NCBI RefSeq assembly: GCF_025950095.1
Contig: NZ_JAPDDR010000023.1
Span: 1 to 41,495 of the forward strand
DNA from: Luteolibacter rhizosphaerae
Lineage (GTDB): Bacteria; Verrucomicrobiota; Verrucomicrobiia; Verrucomicrobiales; Akkermansiaceae
Length of the DNA: 41,495 bases
Direction: 5' to 3'
The notes under the pieces are model-generated. The model was not told where the DNA came from. It saw only the letters and a program-made list of their open reading frames with translations, and ran no database searches. Below, piece by piece: positions 1 to 9,024 of this stretch. The translations under genes and the position numbers were made by a program. The first letter of the stretch is position 1. Every line of letters begins with the position of its first letter.

Positions 1-49
1 GAAGAATCTCCCATTCGGAATCGGTGAGGCTACAGGGATACTCGCGCAT
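1..49 (-). CDS. IS5-like transposase, N-terminal fragment (runs off left edge)
   Basis: The minus strand reads ATG at 49-47 and then MREYPCSLTDSEWEIL before the window ends. The pattern Y-P-x-x-L-T-D-x-E-W is the usual start of IS5/IS4-type DDE transposases, which cut and paste their own insertion sequence. Only 16 residues are visible, so the catalytic residues cannot be checked. Upstream of the start, around 104-123, the minus strand reads GAAGCCGTCTGAAAAATCAT, which could be the element's terminal inverted repeat, but the other end lies outside the window. The element abuts the orphan toxin cassette and may have removed its toxin tip. The family call is from the motif alone. Confidence 0.6.
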   Translation of the reverse strand, partial: MREYPCSLTDSEWEIL

Positions 50-198
50 CGCGAGCTTCTCCAATACCTCACCCGGCTAGTACAGATCAAAATCCGGACG
101 GAGATGATTTTTCAGACGGCTTCTAAGCTCCTGTCCATTCGACCCCAGTCTCCCAGATCGTTTCCATATCTTTTTCCCATTCCTCCCCTTGTGATGTT

Positions 199-886
199 CT
201 ACCTCGCTTCGAGGTCCCCGCAGAGGTTGCTCATAGTCCTGTCACGCGCCACCCCCAGCACCGCGCGCGTCGTCTCCTTCACAGCACGGAAGAGCGGCAG
301 CAGATTCTCCGGAACCTTCACGTCCGCCAAGCGCCCGAATGAATGGTCTATCGCGAGCTCCGCGAAGGCATCCTGAATCGCAGCGCGCCTGGCTTCGCCT
401 TCGAGCGACATCACATCCCCGGGCAGGACCGGCTCCGCCGAGCCGGCCTCAGCCTCGCGCAGGCTGGCGATCAAGCTTGCTTCGTCACTCTTGCCCCGGT
501 TCATCACCGCGCCAGCGATGTCCGCGGCGTGATCCCGCAGAGGGCCGGTCACGTCACCGCCGCCTTCGCGCACTGCCCGTGCGAGTTTCGCTACGCCTTT
601 CTGATAGGCAGGCAGCGAGGCACCAGGCAGGAAGGTCTTCGTCTTCGTGGCACCCCGACCGTGCCGGAGCCCGATGCCGGCCAATCCTTGCCGGACACGG
701 GCATAGGCCTGGTCCACCGCAGCCTTGGCGGAACCGGTCCGATCCTTGGCCGACGCCGAACTGTTAGATCCGGGATCTCCTGTCCGCTGACCCTGCCCGA
801 TCTCACGAGCCGCCGCGCGGATCTCCTCGCTCTGGCGGACCGACTACTCCGCTTCCCAAGCTTGCACCCTATTCTCCGCGGTTGCC
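199..886 (-). pseudogene. Orphan pre-toxin cassette, silent copy of the ejection protein's pre-toxin region
   Basis: Read from 717 to 255, this stretch matches residues 1193-1346 of the 1510-aa toxin protein, with 14 differences in 154 aligned residues by hand count. DNA similarity continues upstream to about 886, but the frame there has a TAG at 846-844 and no start codon, so it is not a functional gene. Similarity stops exactly after the shared ETTRAVL. This copy then reads GVARDRTMSNLCGDLEAR and stops, whereas the full gene enters its toxin domain. A shared pre-toxin segment followed by a different tip is the typical form of orphan cassettes in CDI, Rhs and other polymorphic toxin loci, where recombination can swap tips. 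No toxin domain is recognisable in the 18-residue tip, perhaps because of the adjacent IS end. Confidence 0.8.
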
Positions 887-907
887 CAGCGTGGTCCCGC
901 AACCTGT

Positions 908-1360
908 CTACACCCATTTCCCCGAATTATCTCCTTCATGGTAGATGCGATGCACAAGGGTCCTCGGGCGAGTCTCCTTGATCGCCATCAGGCCCCCCTC
1001 TGAGACCCCCAGGTAGCGATTGCTCGTCATGAAAAAGTCGGCCCCCTTATGATCCCCTGTCACACGCAGCCAGAGAAACTTGGGAAGTTCGAGGGAGGGC
1101 TTGAAAGCAAGGATCTGCTTGCCCCTCTCGACATCGACTGATGCGAGCTCGAATCCCGAAAATCTCTGTTCCAAGAAAGCTTCGGCCAAAGAATCTTTCA
1201 CGAGGTAGATTGGATAGCTCGTCAGCAACTCATCCCCACCCCAATCTTCAAAAACAAAATGAAGAGAGGAAACCTTTGGAGGCCGTGCTTCGCGGTCGAC
1301 CACCGATCGTTGGCCTATGTGTCCCGGGACCTCCGCGATGATCTCGTAATAGTTGTTCAC
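908..1360 (-). CDS. Imm11-like immunity protein (copy A)
   Basis: This protein of about 150 aa resembles the Imm11/DUF1629 immunity family: NYYE start, EVPGHIG, a RPPKVSSLHFVF strand, GGDELLTSYPIYLV, LPKFLWLRVTGD and DFFM. It aligns over its whole length with the immunity gene that overlaps the toxin stop (2505-2957) and is the closest to it of the set. The GTG at 1360 is chosen because it matches that paralog's ATG; an in-frame ATG at 1399 would add 13 residues with no similarity. Neither start has a strong ribosome site. Such proteins are expected in the cytoplasm, where they bind and neutralise a cognate toxin. The target here is inferred from position only. Confidence 0.75.
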   Translation of the reverse strand: MNNYYEIIAEVPGHIGQRSVVDREARPPKVSSLHFVFEDWGGDELLTSYPIYLVKDSLAEAFLEQRFSGFELASVDVERGKQILAFKPSLELPKFLWLRVTGDHKGADFFMTSNRYLGVSEGGLMAIKETRPRTLVHRIYHEGDNSGKWV

Positions 1361-1469
1361 TTCAATGGCTTGTTCAAGCTGCACCTGCTTCCCCGACATC
1401 CGCCACTTTCTTTGTGACCACCTCGGATTCTCAGGAGAATTCTGCCATGGCCCGCGCTCGATTCAAATC

Positions 1470-1892
1470 TCACCGTTGCTTGAAGGTTAGAAAGCTCGGT
1501 GATGTTCTCCTGATAATATCCAAAGCACGCTTTGAGACCCCCAAGTAGTGCTTCTCAGTTATAAAGAAATCATCGCGATCAATCTCGCCCGAGATCTTCA
1601 GCCAGAGGAATTCCGGGATCTTGAGAGCGGGTTCAAACTCATCCAATTGCTCGTCTCTTTCAATAGCAACTTCATCGAGAACAAAGCCAGTCAGACCTGC
1701 CTCTTCAAATGATCCGCCCAAGCTCCTGGCAACCAAAAAACAGGGGAAGCATTCGACCAAGTGATCCCCCAACCATCCATCAAAGATAAAATGAAAATTT
1801 GAAACCTTGGGAGGATGGACACTAGTATCCATTATCGTATCGGGTCCCAGCTCACCAGGAACTTCCGGCCTTAACTCAAAGTAATTGCTCAT
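1470..1892 (-). CDS. Imm11-like immunity protein (copy B)
   Basis: This 140-aa protein starts MSNYFELRPEVPGELG and continues with PPKVSNFHFIFDGWLGDHL, ECFPCFLV, LTGFVLDEV, IPEFLWLKISG and DDFFI. That is the order of conserved blocks in the Imm11/DUF1629 family as I know it. It is more divergent from copies A and D than those are from each other, so it may protect against a different toxin tip. It lies in a same-strand row of immunity genes downstream of the toxin, the usual arrangement when a strain keeps immunity against toxins of its relatives. No signal peptide or membrane segment is visible. The family is fairly sure; the partner toxin is unknown. Confidence 0.75.
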   Translation of the reverse strand: MSNYFELRPEVPGELGPDTIMDTSVHPPKVSNFHFIFDGWLGDHLVECFPCFLVARSLGGSFEEAGLTGFVLDEVAIERDEQLDEFEPALKIPEFLWLKISGEIDRDDFFITEKHYLGVSKRALDIIRRTSPSFLTFKQR

Positions 1893-2014
1893 ACTGGGGG
1901 ATCAACATCATCATTTGGGACGCATACCATCTGAAATGGACGCGTGACTTAGATCGCATCCATAGCTGCTACGCACGGCCATGATCTACAACTTCTTTGA
2001 GCGTCGTGCGAGAA

Positions 2015-2449
2015 TCAATCGAGATCGGATTCATCGAAAGGTCCATGCATCAGCATAGTCGGCTTGGTTGCTAGAATCAGTTCCAAAGCTTTCTCTGAAA
2101 CAACCAAAGGCCCTTCATCCAGAAAGAAATCAGACCCCAAAAAATCCCCGGCTATTCCTAACCACACAATATTCGGAAGAATCTTATCAGGCCTCAACTC
2201 TTTAAACTGCGCATCCTTCTCTACCTCGGCCTCCTCGACCTCAAAGCCCGTCAGGCGTTGGCGAAGAAACGTTTAGGCCAGTGAAGCAGTGGTCAGAAAA
2301 ACAGGCCAACTCGCTACCAACTCATCACCCATCCATCCTTCGAATACAAAGTGGAGGCTCTTGAAGTCAGGCGGAGAGCCTGGACCAACCTGCTCCGATT
2401 TCTCCGATGGGTACCCCGGAACTTCGGGATCAATCTCAAAATATTTCAT
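2015..2449 (-). pseudogene. Imm11-like immunity gene broken by an in-frame stop (copy C)
   Basis: From ATG 2449 the frame reads MKYFEIDPEVPGYPSEK, then LHFVFEGWMGDELVASWPVF, and meets TAA at 2275-2273. The same frame then continues with LTGFEVEEAEV, NIVWLGIAGD, SDFFLDEGPLVVSEKAL and ends DESDLD at 2015. Both halves align with the Imm11-like neighbours, so a single nonsense change splits an otherwise complete gene of about 144 codons. A downstream ATG at 2197 opens only the last 60 residues. Readthrough or a sequencing error cannot be excluded. The gene is the second immunity copy after the toxin. Confidence 0.8.
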
Positions 2450-2504
2450 CGTGTTCGGTTCGATCTTTCACCGCGCAAGCCAGCAAGTCGCGTCCGTTTC
2501 GAAT

Positions 2505-2957
2505 CTAATTCCATTCCCGGGAACTAGTTCCCTCGTCATAAAGGCGATATCTCAAAGTCTGCGGGTTGGTCTCAAGGATGGCTGCTAGCGCTCTAGGGGA
2601 AACTCCTAGATGCTGGTTCCGGGTAATGAAGAAGTCGGCATCCTTATGATCACCGGTCACTTTCAGCCATAAAAATTTCGGCAACTCGCAGAGAGGTTGT
2701 AGGACCGAGATCTGCCTGCTTTTCTCCACTTCGACCGAACCCATCTCCGCACCTGTAAATCCTCTCTCCGAGAACGTCGCCGCCAGCGATTCTGTTACTA
2801 GAAAGACAGGAAAGCTCGTCAAGATTTCGTCCCCACCCCAGCCATCGAAGACAAAATGGAGAGAAGAAACGATCGGAGGGCGAGCACCCCGATCCACCAC
2901 CGATCGCATTCCTATATGCCCAGGCACCTCAATACGAAGCTCGTAGTAATCCGTCAT
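2505..2957 (-). CDS. Imm11-like immunity protein (copy D), coupled to the toxin
   Basis: This 150-aa protein starts MTDYYELRIEVPGHIG and carries PPIVSSLHFVFDGWGGDEI, SFPVFLVTE, GFTGAEMGSVEV, LPKFLWLKVTGD and DFFITRNQHLGVS, the blocks of the Imm11/DUF1629 immunity family. Its ATG (2957-2955) overlaps the TGA of the toxin gene (2956-2954) as ATGA, so translation is probably coupled and this is the best candidate for the cognate antitoxin. A longer open frame reaches 3038, but the extra residues have no counterpart in the paralogs and lie inside the toxin gene. The inferred role is to bind the C-terminal toxin domain in the cytoplasm and protect the producing cell and its kin. Confidence 0.82.
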   Translation of the reverse strand: MTDYYELRIEVPGHIGMRSVVDRGARPPIVSSLHFVFDGWGGDEILTSFPVFLVTESLAATFSERGFTGAEMGSVEVEKSRQISVLQPLCELPKFLWLKVTGDHKDADFFITRNQHLGVSPRALAAILETNPQTLRYRLYDEGTSSREWN

Positions 2958-5900
2958 AGAATCGGAGGAATATATAGGTGTCCGTAGCGTTGGTCGATGA
3001 TTCTTGCAAATCTCAGCAACTCCTCCTTGGGAGGCCAACCTTTGAACTGACTGTAGAGGTCATTGAGGTCCATCCTAATCATTCTCAGATGAAGGTCTGT
3101 ATTGAGATCGATTGGGATTCCGCGGAGGTTTTCAAGCGAATTCATTTCCTCCTCAGGAATGGGTCCTCCGTATTTCTCCGACATCTGCTGCTCCACGGCA
3201 TGATGGACCCAAACCTTCCCCTCCAGATCGGGGTGCTTAGCAAAGAAAGTCTTCTCGTAGTCATCCGACTTGTTCCATCCGAACTTCGCCTCGGGCACCG
3301 TGAAGTTCTCGACTTGGTCAAACTGCGGCGGACCGAATCCCAGATCAATCGTTCGGGTAGCTAAGTCCTCTCGCGCGTTGTTTCGCCGCTTTTCCCGCTC
3401 CCTCGCATTCCTATCCGAGGGGCTACGAGCCACGCTCGACCCCACCTTCAGCACCGCCCGCGTGGTCTCCTTCACGGCACGGAATAGCGGCAGCAGATTC
3501 TCCGGGACCTTCGCATCCGCCAGGCGGCCGAAGGCGTGGTCCATCGCGAGCTTCGCGAAGGCATCCTGAATCGCGGCGCGCTTGGCATCGCCCTCGAGCG
3601 ACATCACATCCCCCGGCAGGACCGGCTCCGCGGAGCCTGCTTCTGCCCCGCGCAGGCTGGCGATCAAGCGAGCCTCGTCCTGCTTGCCACGGTTCATTAC
3701 CGCTCCGGCGATGTCCGCGGCGTGATCCCGCAGAGGGCCGGTCACGTCACCGCCGCCGTCTCGCACTGCCCGTGCAAGCTTCGCCACTCCCTTCTGATAG
3801 GCTGGCAGCGAGTCACCGGGCAGGAAGGTCTTCACCTTTCTGGCACCGCGACCGTGCCGGAGCCCGGTGCCGGCCAGTCCTTGCCGGACACGGGCATAGG
3901 CCTGGTCCACCGCAGCCTTGGCGGAACCGGTCCGATCCTTGGCCGACGCCGGACTGTTAGATCCGGGATCTCCTGTCCGCTGACCCTGCCCGATCTCACG
4001 TGCCGCCGCGCGGATCTCCTCGCTCTGGCGGACCGATTCCTCCGCTTCCCAGGCTCGCACCCGCTTTTCCGCGGTCGCGACATCCGCTACTTTTTCGGTG
4101 GCGCCATCGGGGTATCGCAGCTCGGCACTACCGTCGGCAAGATGCTCCACCACCGGCACCTTCGCATCCAGCGGGTGGAAGCGATCAACCCGATCATCTG
4201 CTTTCGCGCCTTGATCTTCAGGCGAAGGATCTCCGCTGTTAGATCGACCCGGATCTGGTCCCCCACCCGCCGGAGCGGCACCACCAGTCGAGCCATTCCC
4301 ACCGCGCGGGGCATTCCCGTCGCCACCGCTCTTGCCCTCCGGGCCGCCATTTCCCTTGCCATTCGGCCCGCCGTCGGCCTCCCCGCGGAAGGCGCGGACC
4401 TCCGCGTCAGTTAACTTTCCTTCGCTCCGATATCGCTCGAGGATGGCGTTTCCTTCGGCGACGAGTCTTCCGATTGCGGCTGCGACCGGGTCGTCTCCGC
4501 GAGATCCTTCTCGTGACGCTCCCGCATCTTCCTTCCTGCCTCGGCCATCGCTTCCGAGATCATCTTGCGGACCTCTTCCCGACTCTTCTTCAGCCCCGCG
4601 GGCTGCCCTTGGGGCTCTTCGTTCATCACTTTCAACGTATGAGTTTTGTTCAAGAAAATCAATGTCCCTCTCGATATGCGAGCCGATCTCACCGGAGTTA
4701 TCGAACACCTGAATGTCCACCCCCTCCGCAGCGAGCTGCAGCGCAAACTGCTGCGCCCCCACGTGCCCTTGGGCAACAAAGGCTAGCGGCACGATCCGCT
4801 CTTCACCGCTCTTCTTGCCCTTCAGATAGCGGTCGATCACACCTCCGAAGGCATTCTCAAAAGGACGGTGCACATACACGACGCTCGCCTCCCGGCCCGA
4901 GTCCTTGATCTGTGCCAGGATCCTGCGCGCCGATCCTTCGACCGACAGTGTCGTGTCGATCACCGCATCGCTCTCCACCGACAGATCGTGCTCCACGGAG
5001 GATTTGCCGCTTCCCGGGCCACCGGCCATGATCACCACCAGGCCGTGCTCCGGCTTCCGCTTCAGGAGTTCGCGCAGCACCCGGTTGTTCAGCTCGGCGG
5101 ACTTGCGTAGGAATTTCGCATCCCGCGTCAGCGGATCCGCATCGCGGTAGCCGGGGATCAGGTAGCGCACCTTGTCGAGATCGACGGAATTGCCACGACC
5201 CTCCGCTTCTTGCAGAGCCCGCTGGAAGATGCCTTCATCAGTCGTTGGCAGTTCATCATCCCGCTTCGGCGCCAGCTCTCCATCGAGATCGTCCCCACCC
5301 TGCTGCTGCTCCTGCTCGACCTGTTCCTGCTCGAACTGCGCGACATTCTGCTGCCGCTCTTCCGGCGTCATCCGTGCCGTGCCGGCCATCACATCATCCG
5401 CTGCTCCCGCGGGATCGTTCTCCGCCCTTGCGGAAATGTCCTCCGCCTCCTGGCGGCCGAAGCCCATCTGCCGCAGCGTCTTGAAATCCCCCAGCTCGCG
5501 CTTCGCCTGCGCCGGATCCACCTGATTGCGCCGCAGCAAGCTGCCCCCGCCACCGGCGAAGAGGGTCATTAGGAATGACACCCGCGCATTGTCACCCAGC
5601 GCCTGCTGCTCGCGCTCTCTCACCGCCTCCCACTTGACTCCGGGCACGTCCTTCGAGAGCGCGCTGTAGAACTGCTGCACGAGATCCGGCACGGTGCTCT
5701 GGAAGCTCTCCTGCCCTGTGGCACCCGCACCCTTCAGGCCGAACTCGGTCACCTTCCCCACCACCTTTCCCAGTGTGCCGGTACCCGCGAAGAGCGAGCT
5801 GACCGCGGGCAGCTTGAGCCCGAAGGTCTTCGCCTGCACGCGATCCGTCAGCGCCGAGAGCGTGGCGGAGATGAAGGCCATCTGCTCCACCGTCCGTGCG

Positions 5901-7486
5901 TCCGCATTCGGCGCGATCCGGCGGAAGTGCTCGCGCTGCGCCGGCAGCTCGATGGCCATCAGCACCGGCACGCCGACGACTTTCGTCATGCTCACCGCCG
6001 TGGTCGGCCCGGAGCGACCGAGCAGGAAGGTGGTGTCCGATAGCGTGTCCAGCCAGCCCTCGCGCTTGTCATCGATGTAGCTGCGGATCGCGACGCCATC
6101 CGCGCGGGCATTCATGGTGAAGGCTGCGAAACCCTCGGCGCTCTCCGCAGTCTCCCGCCAGTGCTCGCGCTCCTGTGGCGTCATCGGCCGCAGTGCGGGT
6201 CTCCGGGGCCCCATGGGATCGTGCTCGGCCCATTTCATCCGCGCCAGCACTTCGATCGGTGACAAGCCGCCCCCGCCATCCGGCACGCTCTCCGGCATGA
6301 ATCCCTGCTCCATCAGATGGCGGGCGGCCTTCGCCTGCTCCTGATCGCCAAGCGAGCCCAAGCGATCGATGATCTCCAGCACGCCTTCATCCCAGCCGCC
6401 CTGGAAGTTGAACTTGATGTCCACCTTCTCGCCCTCCGCGGAGACCATGGTCCGCACCAGGCCCAGAATCTTCTCGCGGGTCGCATGATCACTCCGGCCG
6501 AAGGATGCGAACGCCGCCGATACCGGCAGCCGCGTGATCTGCTCCAGCGGCACATCCGCCATCGAGCCCAGGTACTCCACCAGCGAGCGTGCCACCACCA
6601 GCTCCTCCTCACTGTGATCCGCATGGACCGCCGCGTAGCCCGCCTGCACCCCCGGGCGAAAGCGTGCCCAATCCTCCGCCGGCACCAGCTTGCGCAGATC
6701 CTCGATCGCCTTGGCAGCAGACTTGCCCTGCAGGGCGGCATGCACGCCCGCTTCGAAGACCTTGCCTATCAGCGCCAGGTCCTGCTGCTGGCGGGATATC
6801 TCCTTCCCCGCGAGCTGATAGAAGGTCTTGCCATCGATCACCTCCGTGCCCTTCCAATCGAAGTTCGCGCGGGCGAAGGCATTCCGCTGCGCCGGCCAGA
6901 GTTGCGGATCCACCTTCTCCCCGCCCATACGTTCGACGAAGGCCTGGCTCACGCTCTCCATCATCTCTTCCTCCGCCTGCGGGGTGTCCCCGTAGAGATC
7001 GATGAACTGGCGGCGACTCTCCACCGGCAGCCCCGATAGCATCCCTTCCCTGCCGGAGAAGAGCTTGCCGAAACGCTCCAGATCGCCCTGCACCCGCTGG
7101 TTCTCCGCCCGCGCCATCGGCCCTTCCAGATAGGGCAGCGGACCCTCGCCCCGGCTGGTACGATAGTCCTCGTAGCGCTTCACGAGGCTCTTCACCTCCA
7201 GACGATCGTTCGGGTCCAGATCCGGCAGCTGCCGCATGGCGTCGTAGACGAACGCATCCAGATCCTCCTCCGTCATGGGACCGCTGAACCGCTGTGCCAG
7301 CCGCGGGCCGAGCACATCCTCCTTCTTCACCGGCTGGGCCTGCGGCAGCTTCCGCTCCGCCTGGATCGCCTCGATGGCCGGAGCCAGCGTCTGCCGCGTC
7401 TCCGCCAGCGTGTCCGCCGTTTCGAAGGTCACGGAATCCACCGGCTCCTCCACCGCCACACCTTCCTCCCTTGCTTCAGTTTCCAT
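2954..7486 (-). CDS. Large virion/ejection protein with P-loop domain and C-terminal polymorphic toxin
   Basis: This 1510-aa protein is the last of the structural genes and overlaps the gene before it by 11 bases. Residues 1-740 are mostly helical, without a recognised enzyme, and are probably the virion-associated part. A Walker A motif GGPGSGKSS sits near residues 822-830 in a region resembling zeta-toxin/AAA_33-type kinases (about 800-950). Residues about 960-1170 are charged, then Gly/Pro/Asn-rich. Residues 1193-1346 form the pre-toxin segment duplicated at 199-886. The tip (about 1347-1510) has VHHAVEQQ with His1428-His1429, SLENLRGIP and a DLHLRMIR block with His1466. This layout is known to me from Rhs and other polymorphic toxin C-termini and is probably an HNH-like nuclease. 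ATGA coupling to an immunity gene supports the toxin role. Nuclease activity and packaging in a particle are inferences. Confidence 0.8.
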   Translation of the reverse strand: METEAREEGVAVEEPVDSVTFETADTLAETRQTLAPAIEAIQAERKLPQAQPVKKEDVLGPRLAQRFSGPMTEEDLDAFVYDAMRQLPDLDPNDRLEVKSLVKRYEDYRTSRGEGPLPYLEGPMARAENQRVQGDLERFGKLFSGREGMLSGLPVESRRQFIDLYGDTPQAEEEMMESVSQAFVERMGGEKVDPQLWPAQRNAFARANFDWKGTEVIDGKTFYQLAGKEISRQQQDLALIGKVFEAGVHAALQGKSAAKAIEDLRKLVPAEDWARFRPGVQAGYAAVHADHSEEELVVARSLVEYLGSMADVPLEQITRLPVSAAFASFGRSDHATREKILGLVRTMVSAEGEKVDIKFNFQGGWDEGVLEIIDRLGSLGDQEQAKAARHLMEQGFMPESVPDGGGGLSPIEVLARMKWAEHDPMGPRRPALRPMTPQEREHWRETAESAEGFAAFTMNARADGVAIRSYIDDKREGWLDTLSDTTFLLGRSGPTTAVSMTKVVGVPVLMAIELPAQREHFRRIAPNADARTVEQMAFISATLSALTDRVQAKTFGLKLPAVSSLFAGTGTLGKVVGKVTEFGLKGAGATGQESFQSTVPDLVQQFYSALSKDVPGVKWEAVREREQQALGDNARVSFLMTLFAGGGGSLLRRNQVDPAQAKRELGDFKTLRQMGFGRQEAEDISARAENDPAGAADDVMAGTARMTPEERQQNVAQFEQEQVEQEQQQGGDDLDGELAPKRDDELPTTDEGIFQRALQEAEGRGNSVDLDKVRYLIPGYRDADPLTRDAKFLRKSAELNNRVLRELLKRKPEHGLVVIMAGGPGSGKSSVEHDLSVESDAVIDTTLSVEGSARRILAQIKDSGREASVVYVHRPFENAFGGVIDRYLKGKKSGEERIVPLAFVAQGHVGAQQFALQLAAEGVDIQVFDNSGEIGSHIERDIDFLEQNSYVESDERRAPRAARGAEEESGRGPQDDLGSDGRGRKEDAGASREGSRGDDPVAAAIGRLVAEGNAILERYRSEGKLTDAEVRAFRGEADGGPNGKGNGGPEGKSGGDGNAPRGGNGSTGGAAPAGGGPDPGRSNSGDPSPEDQGAKADDRVDRFHPLDAKVPVVEHLADGSAELRYPDGATEKVADVATAEKRVRAWEAEESVRQSEEIRAAAREIGQGQRTGDPGSNSPASAKDRTGSAKAAVDQAYARVRQGLAGTGLRHGRGARKVKTFLPGDSLPAYQKGVAKLARAVRDGGGDVTGPLRDHAADIAGAVMNRGKQDEARLIASLRGAEAGSAEPVLPGDVMSLEGDAKRAAIQDAFAKLAMDHAFGRLADAKVPENLLPLFRAVKETTRAVLKVGSSVARSPSDRNAREREKRRNNAREDLATRTIDLGFGPPQFDQVENFTVPEAKFGWNKSDDYEKTFFAKHPDLEGKVWVHHAVEQQMSEKYGGPIPEEEMNSLENLRGIPIDLNTDLHLRMIRMDLNDLYSQFKGWPPKEELLRFARIIDQRYGHLYIPPIL

Positions 7487-8984
7487 CGATTTTCGAGCGA
7501 ACTTCCTCCCACGTCTTCGGCGGCTGATCCGCCCCGATCCCTTCCTTCCCGGATGCGAAGTTGAATGGGGTCAACTTCACGCCGAAGCCCGCCACGGACT
7601 CGGACACCAGCGTCTTCCCCGCCGTCACCCGCGGCACCTGCAGCAGGGATTCCGCATGCTTCCGCGCTTCCTCCGCGCTCACCGTATCCCCGCGCTGCTC
7701 GAGCCACCGGCTCGCCTCCGTGTGCGCCCTGCTCCACTCCGCGCGCGCCGCAGTGAGCTGGTCCTTCGTCCCATCCGTGCGGCCGAAGATATGCGCGTCA
7801 TAGGCGCGCTTGAGCACGCCGTTCATCTCCAGGATCGCCTCGTGCCTCGGGGGTGTCGCCACGGCGGGCATTCCATTCCCGCCGAGTCGCGCCGGGCTGA
7901 AGCTCTCCAGCACGTCCAGGATCTCGCCCTTGAAGCCCTGCGGCAGGCGGCGGTGGATCTCTCCCCATGCCTTGCCATAGCTCTCGCGGAATTCCGTCTC
8001 AGACCGCCTGCCTTGCTTCACCCCGCCGAAGCCATCCCGGATCTGCCCCAGCGTGTTCCAAGCCCACTGAAACTCCTCATCGTCCGGCATCTCCACGCGG
8101 CGGAAATGTTCGCGCAGCGCCAATTTGTCGTCGTCGTCCAAGTACTGCGGCGTCTCCATGATCTCCCTCTCGGTGATCTCGCCGCGATCGATACCCGCCT
8201 TGATCGATTCCCGCTCCACCCCCTTGTTCCATGCCAGCTTCAACCCCGCGAAGAGTTCCAAGCCCGCACGGATTCCCTTCTCCATCAGCGGCTCGAAGAT
8301 GGGATTACCATCCGCATCCTTCGCCTTCAGCTTATCCAGAATGGCCTTCGGATTCTCCTTGGCGGCTTTCTCGACTCCCTTCTGCTGGATCTTCTTCACA
8401 GCCTCGCCCGCCTCCGCATTGGTATCCGCGATGTCCGCAGCGCCCTCGGCCTTCGAGAAGACCTGGCTCGCCGTCGCCTCTTGGATCACCTGGATCGCCG
8501 CCGGGTAGTTGCCGGCCTTGCGATAGGCCAGCGCCGCATCGGTCGCCGCCTGCCGCGAGCGCTTCACTCCCTGCGCCATCCCCTCTTGCCCGAGCCGCCA
8601 TTGACCCTCCTGGTCCCAGGCCTTGAAGGTCTCCTGCAGCTCCGCCTTGGCCAGCGGGCTCATCTTCATGCCCAGCACCTTCTCCTGGGCCTTCGCGGTG
8701 CGCTGCGCGCGGTCCGCTTCCCACAGCGATTCATCCGGATTCGCGCGGCGGTATTCCGCACCCTCCGCTTCCGCGCGCTGCATCTCCAGCCGCGCGGTAT
8801 TCCGCACGCCGCTATCGCGGATCTGTTGGTAGCGTTTGCTCAGGTCCAGCACGGAGTCCGCGATGCTTCCCACCGCCTCGCCCAGCTTCGCATTCGCCCT
8901 CCCCACCAGGCCCGCCGTCTCCGGCGATCCCGTGGCGGGCCGATGCTCGCCCTCCGCCGGCTTGTAGTCAGGAATGATTGGCAT
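7476..8984 (-). CDS. Internal virion / ejection-like protein
   Basis: This 502-aa protein is rich in Ala, Glu, Lys and Arg with long predicted helices and few hydrophobic stretches, and has no recognised catalytic motif. It starts MPIIPDYKPAEGEHRP. It lies where T7-like phages encode the internal core proteins (gp14-gp16 region), after the tail nozzle gene and a small internal protein, and its stop overlaps the start of the large toxin protein (7486) by 11 bases. The start codon is preceded directly by GATCTAAC rather than by a purine-rich ribosome site. The role as an internal core or ejection protein is inferred from gene order and composition; sequence similarity to a named family was not recognised. 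Confidence 0.65.
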   Translation of the reverse strand: MPIIPDYKPAEGEHRPATGSPETAGLVGRANAKLGEAVGSIADSVLDLSKRYQQIRDSGVRNTARLEMQRAEAEGAEYRRANPDESLWEADRAQRTAKAQEKVLGMKMSPLAKAELQETFKAWDQEGQWRLGQEGMAQGVKRSRQAATDAALAYRKAGNYPAAIQVIQEATASQVFSKAEGAADIADTNAEAGEAVKKIQQKGVEKAAKENPKAILDKLKAKDADGNPIFEPLMEKGIRAGLELFAGLKLAWNKGVERESIKAGIDRGEITEREIMETPQYLDDDDKLALREHFRRVEMPDDEEFQWAWNTLGQIRDGFGGVKQGRRSETEFRESYGKAWGEIHRRLPQGFKGEILDVLESFSPARLGGNGMPAVATPPRHEAILEMNGVLKRAYDAHIFGRTDGTKDQLTAARAEWSRAHTEASRWLEQRGDTVSAEEARKHAESLLQVPRVTAGKTLVSESVAGFGVKLTPFNFASGKEGIGADQPPKTWEEVRSKIDGN

Positions 8985-9024
8985 GTTAGATCGATGTTTT
9001 TCTGTTAGATCGGGGCTTCCGGAC

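Noticed and set aside
7275..9008. 577-codon open frame on the plus strand
   Set aside because: Antisense to two confident virion genes; composition is that of a shadow frame.
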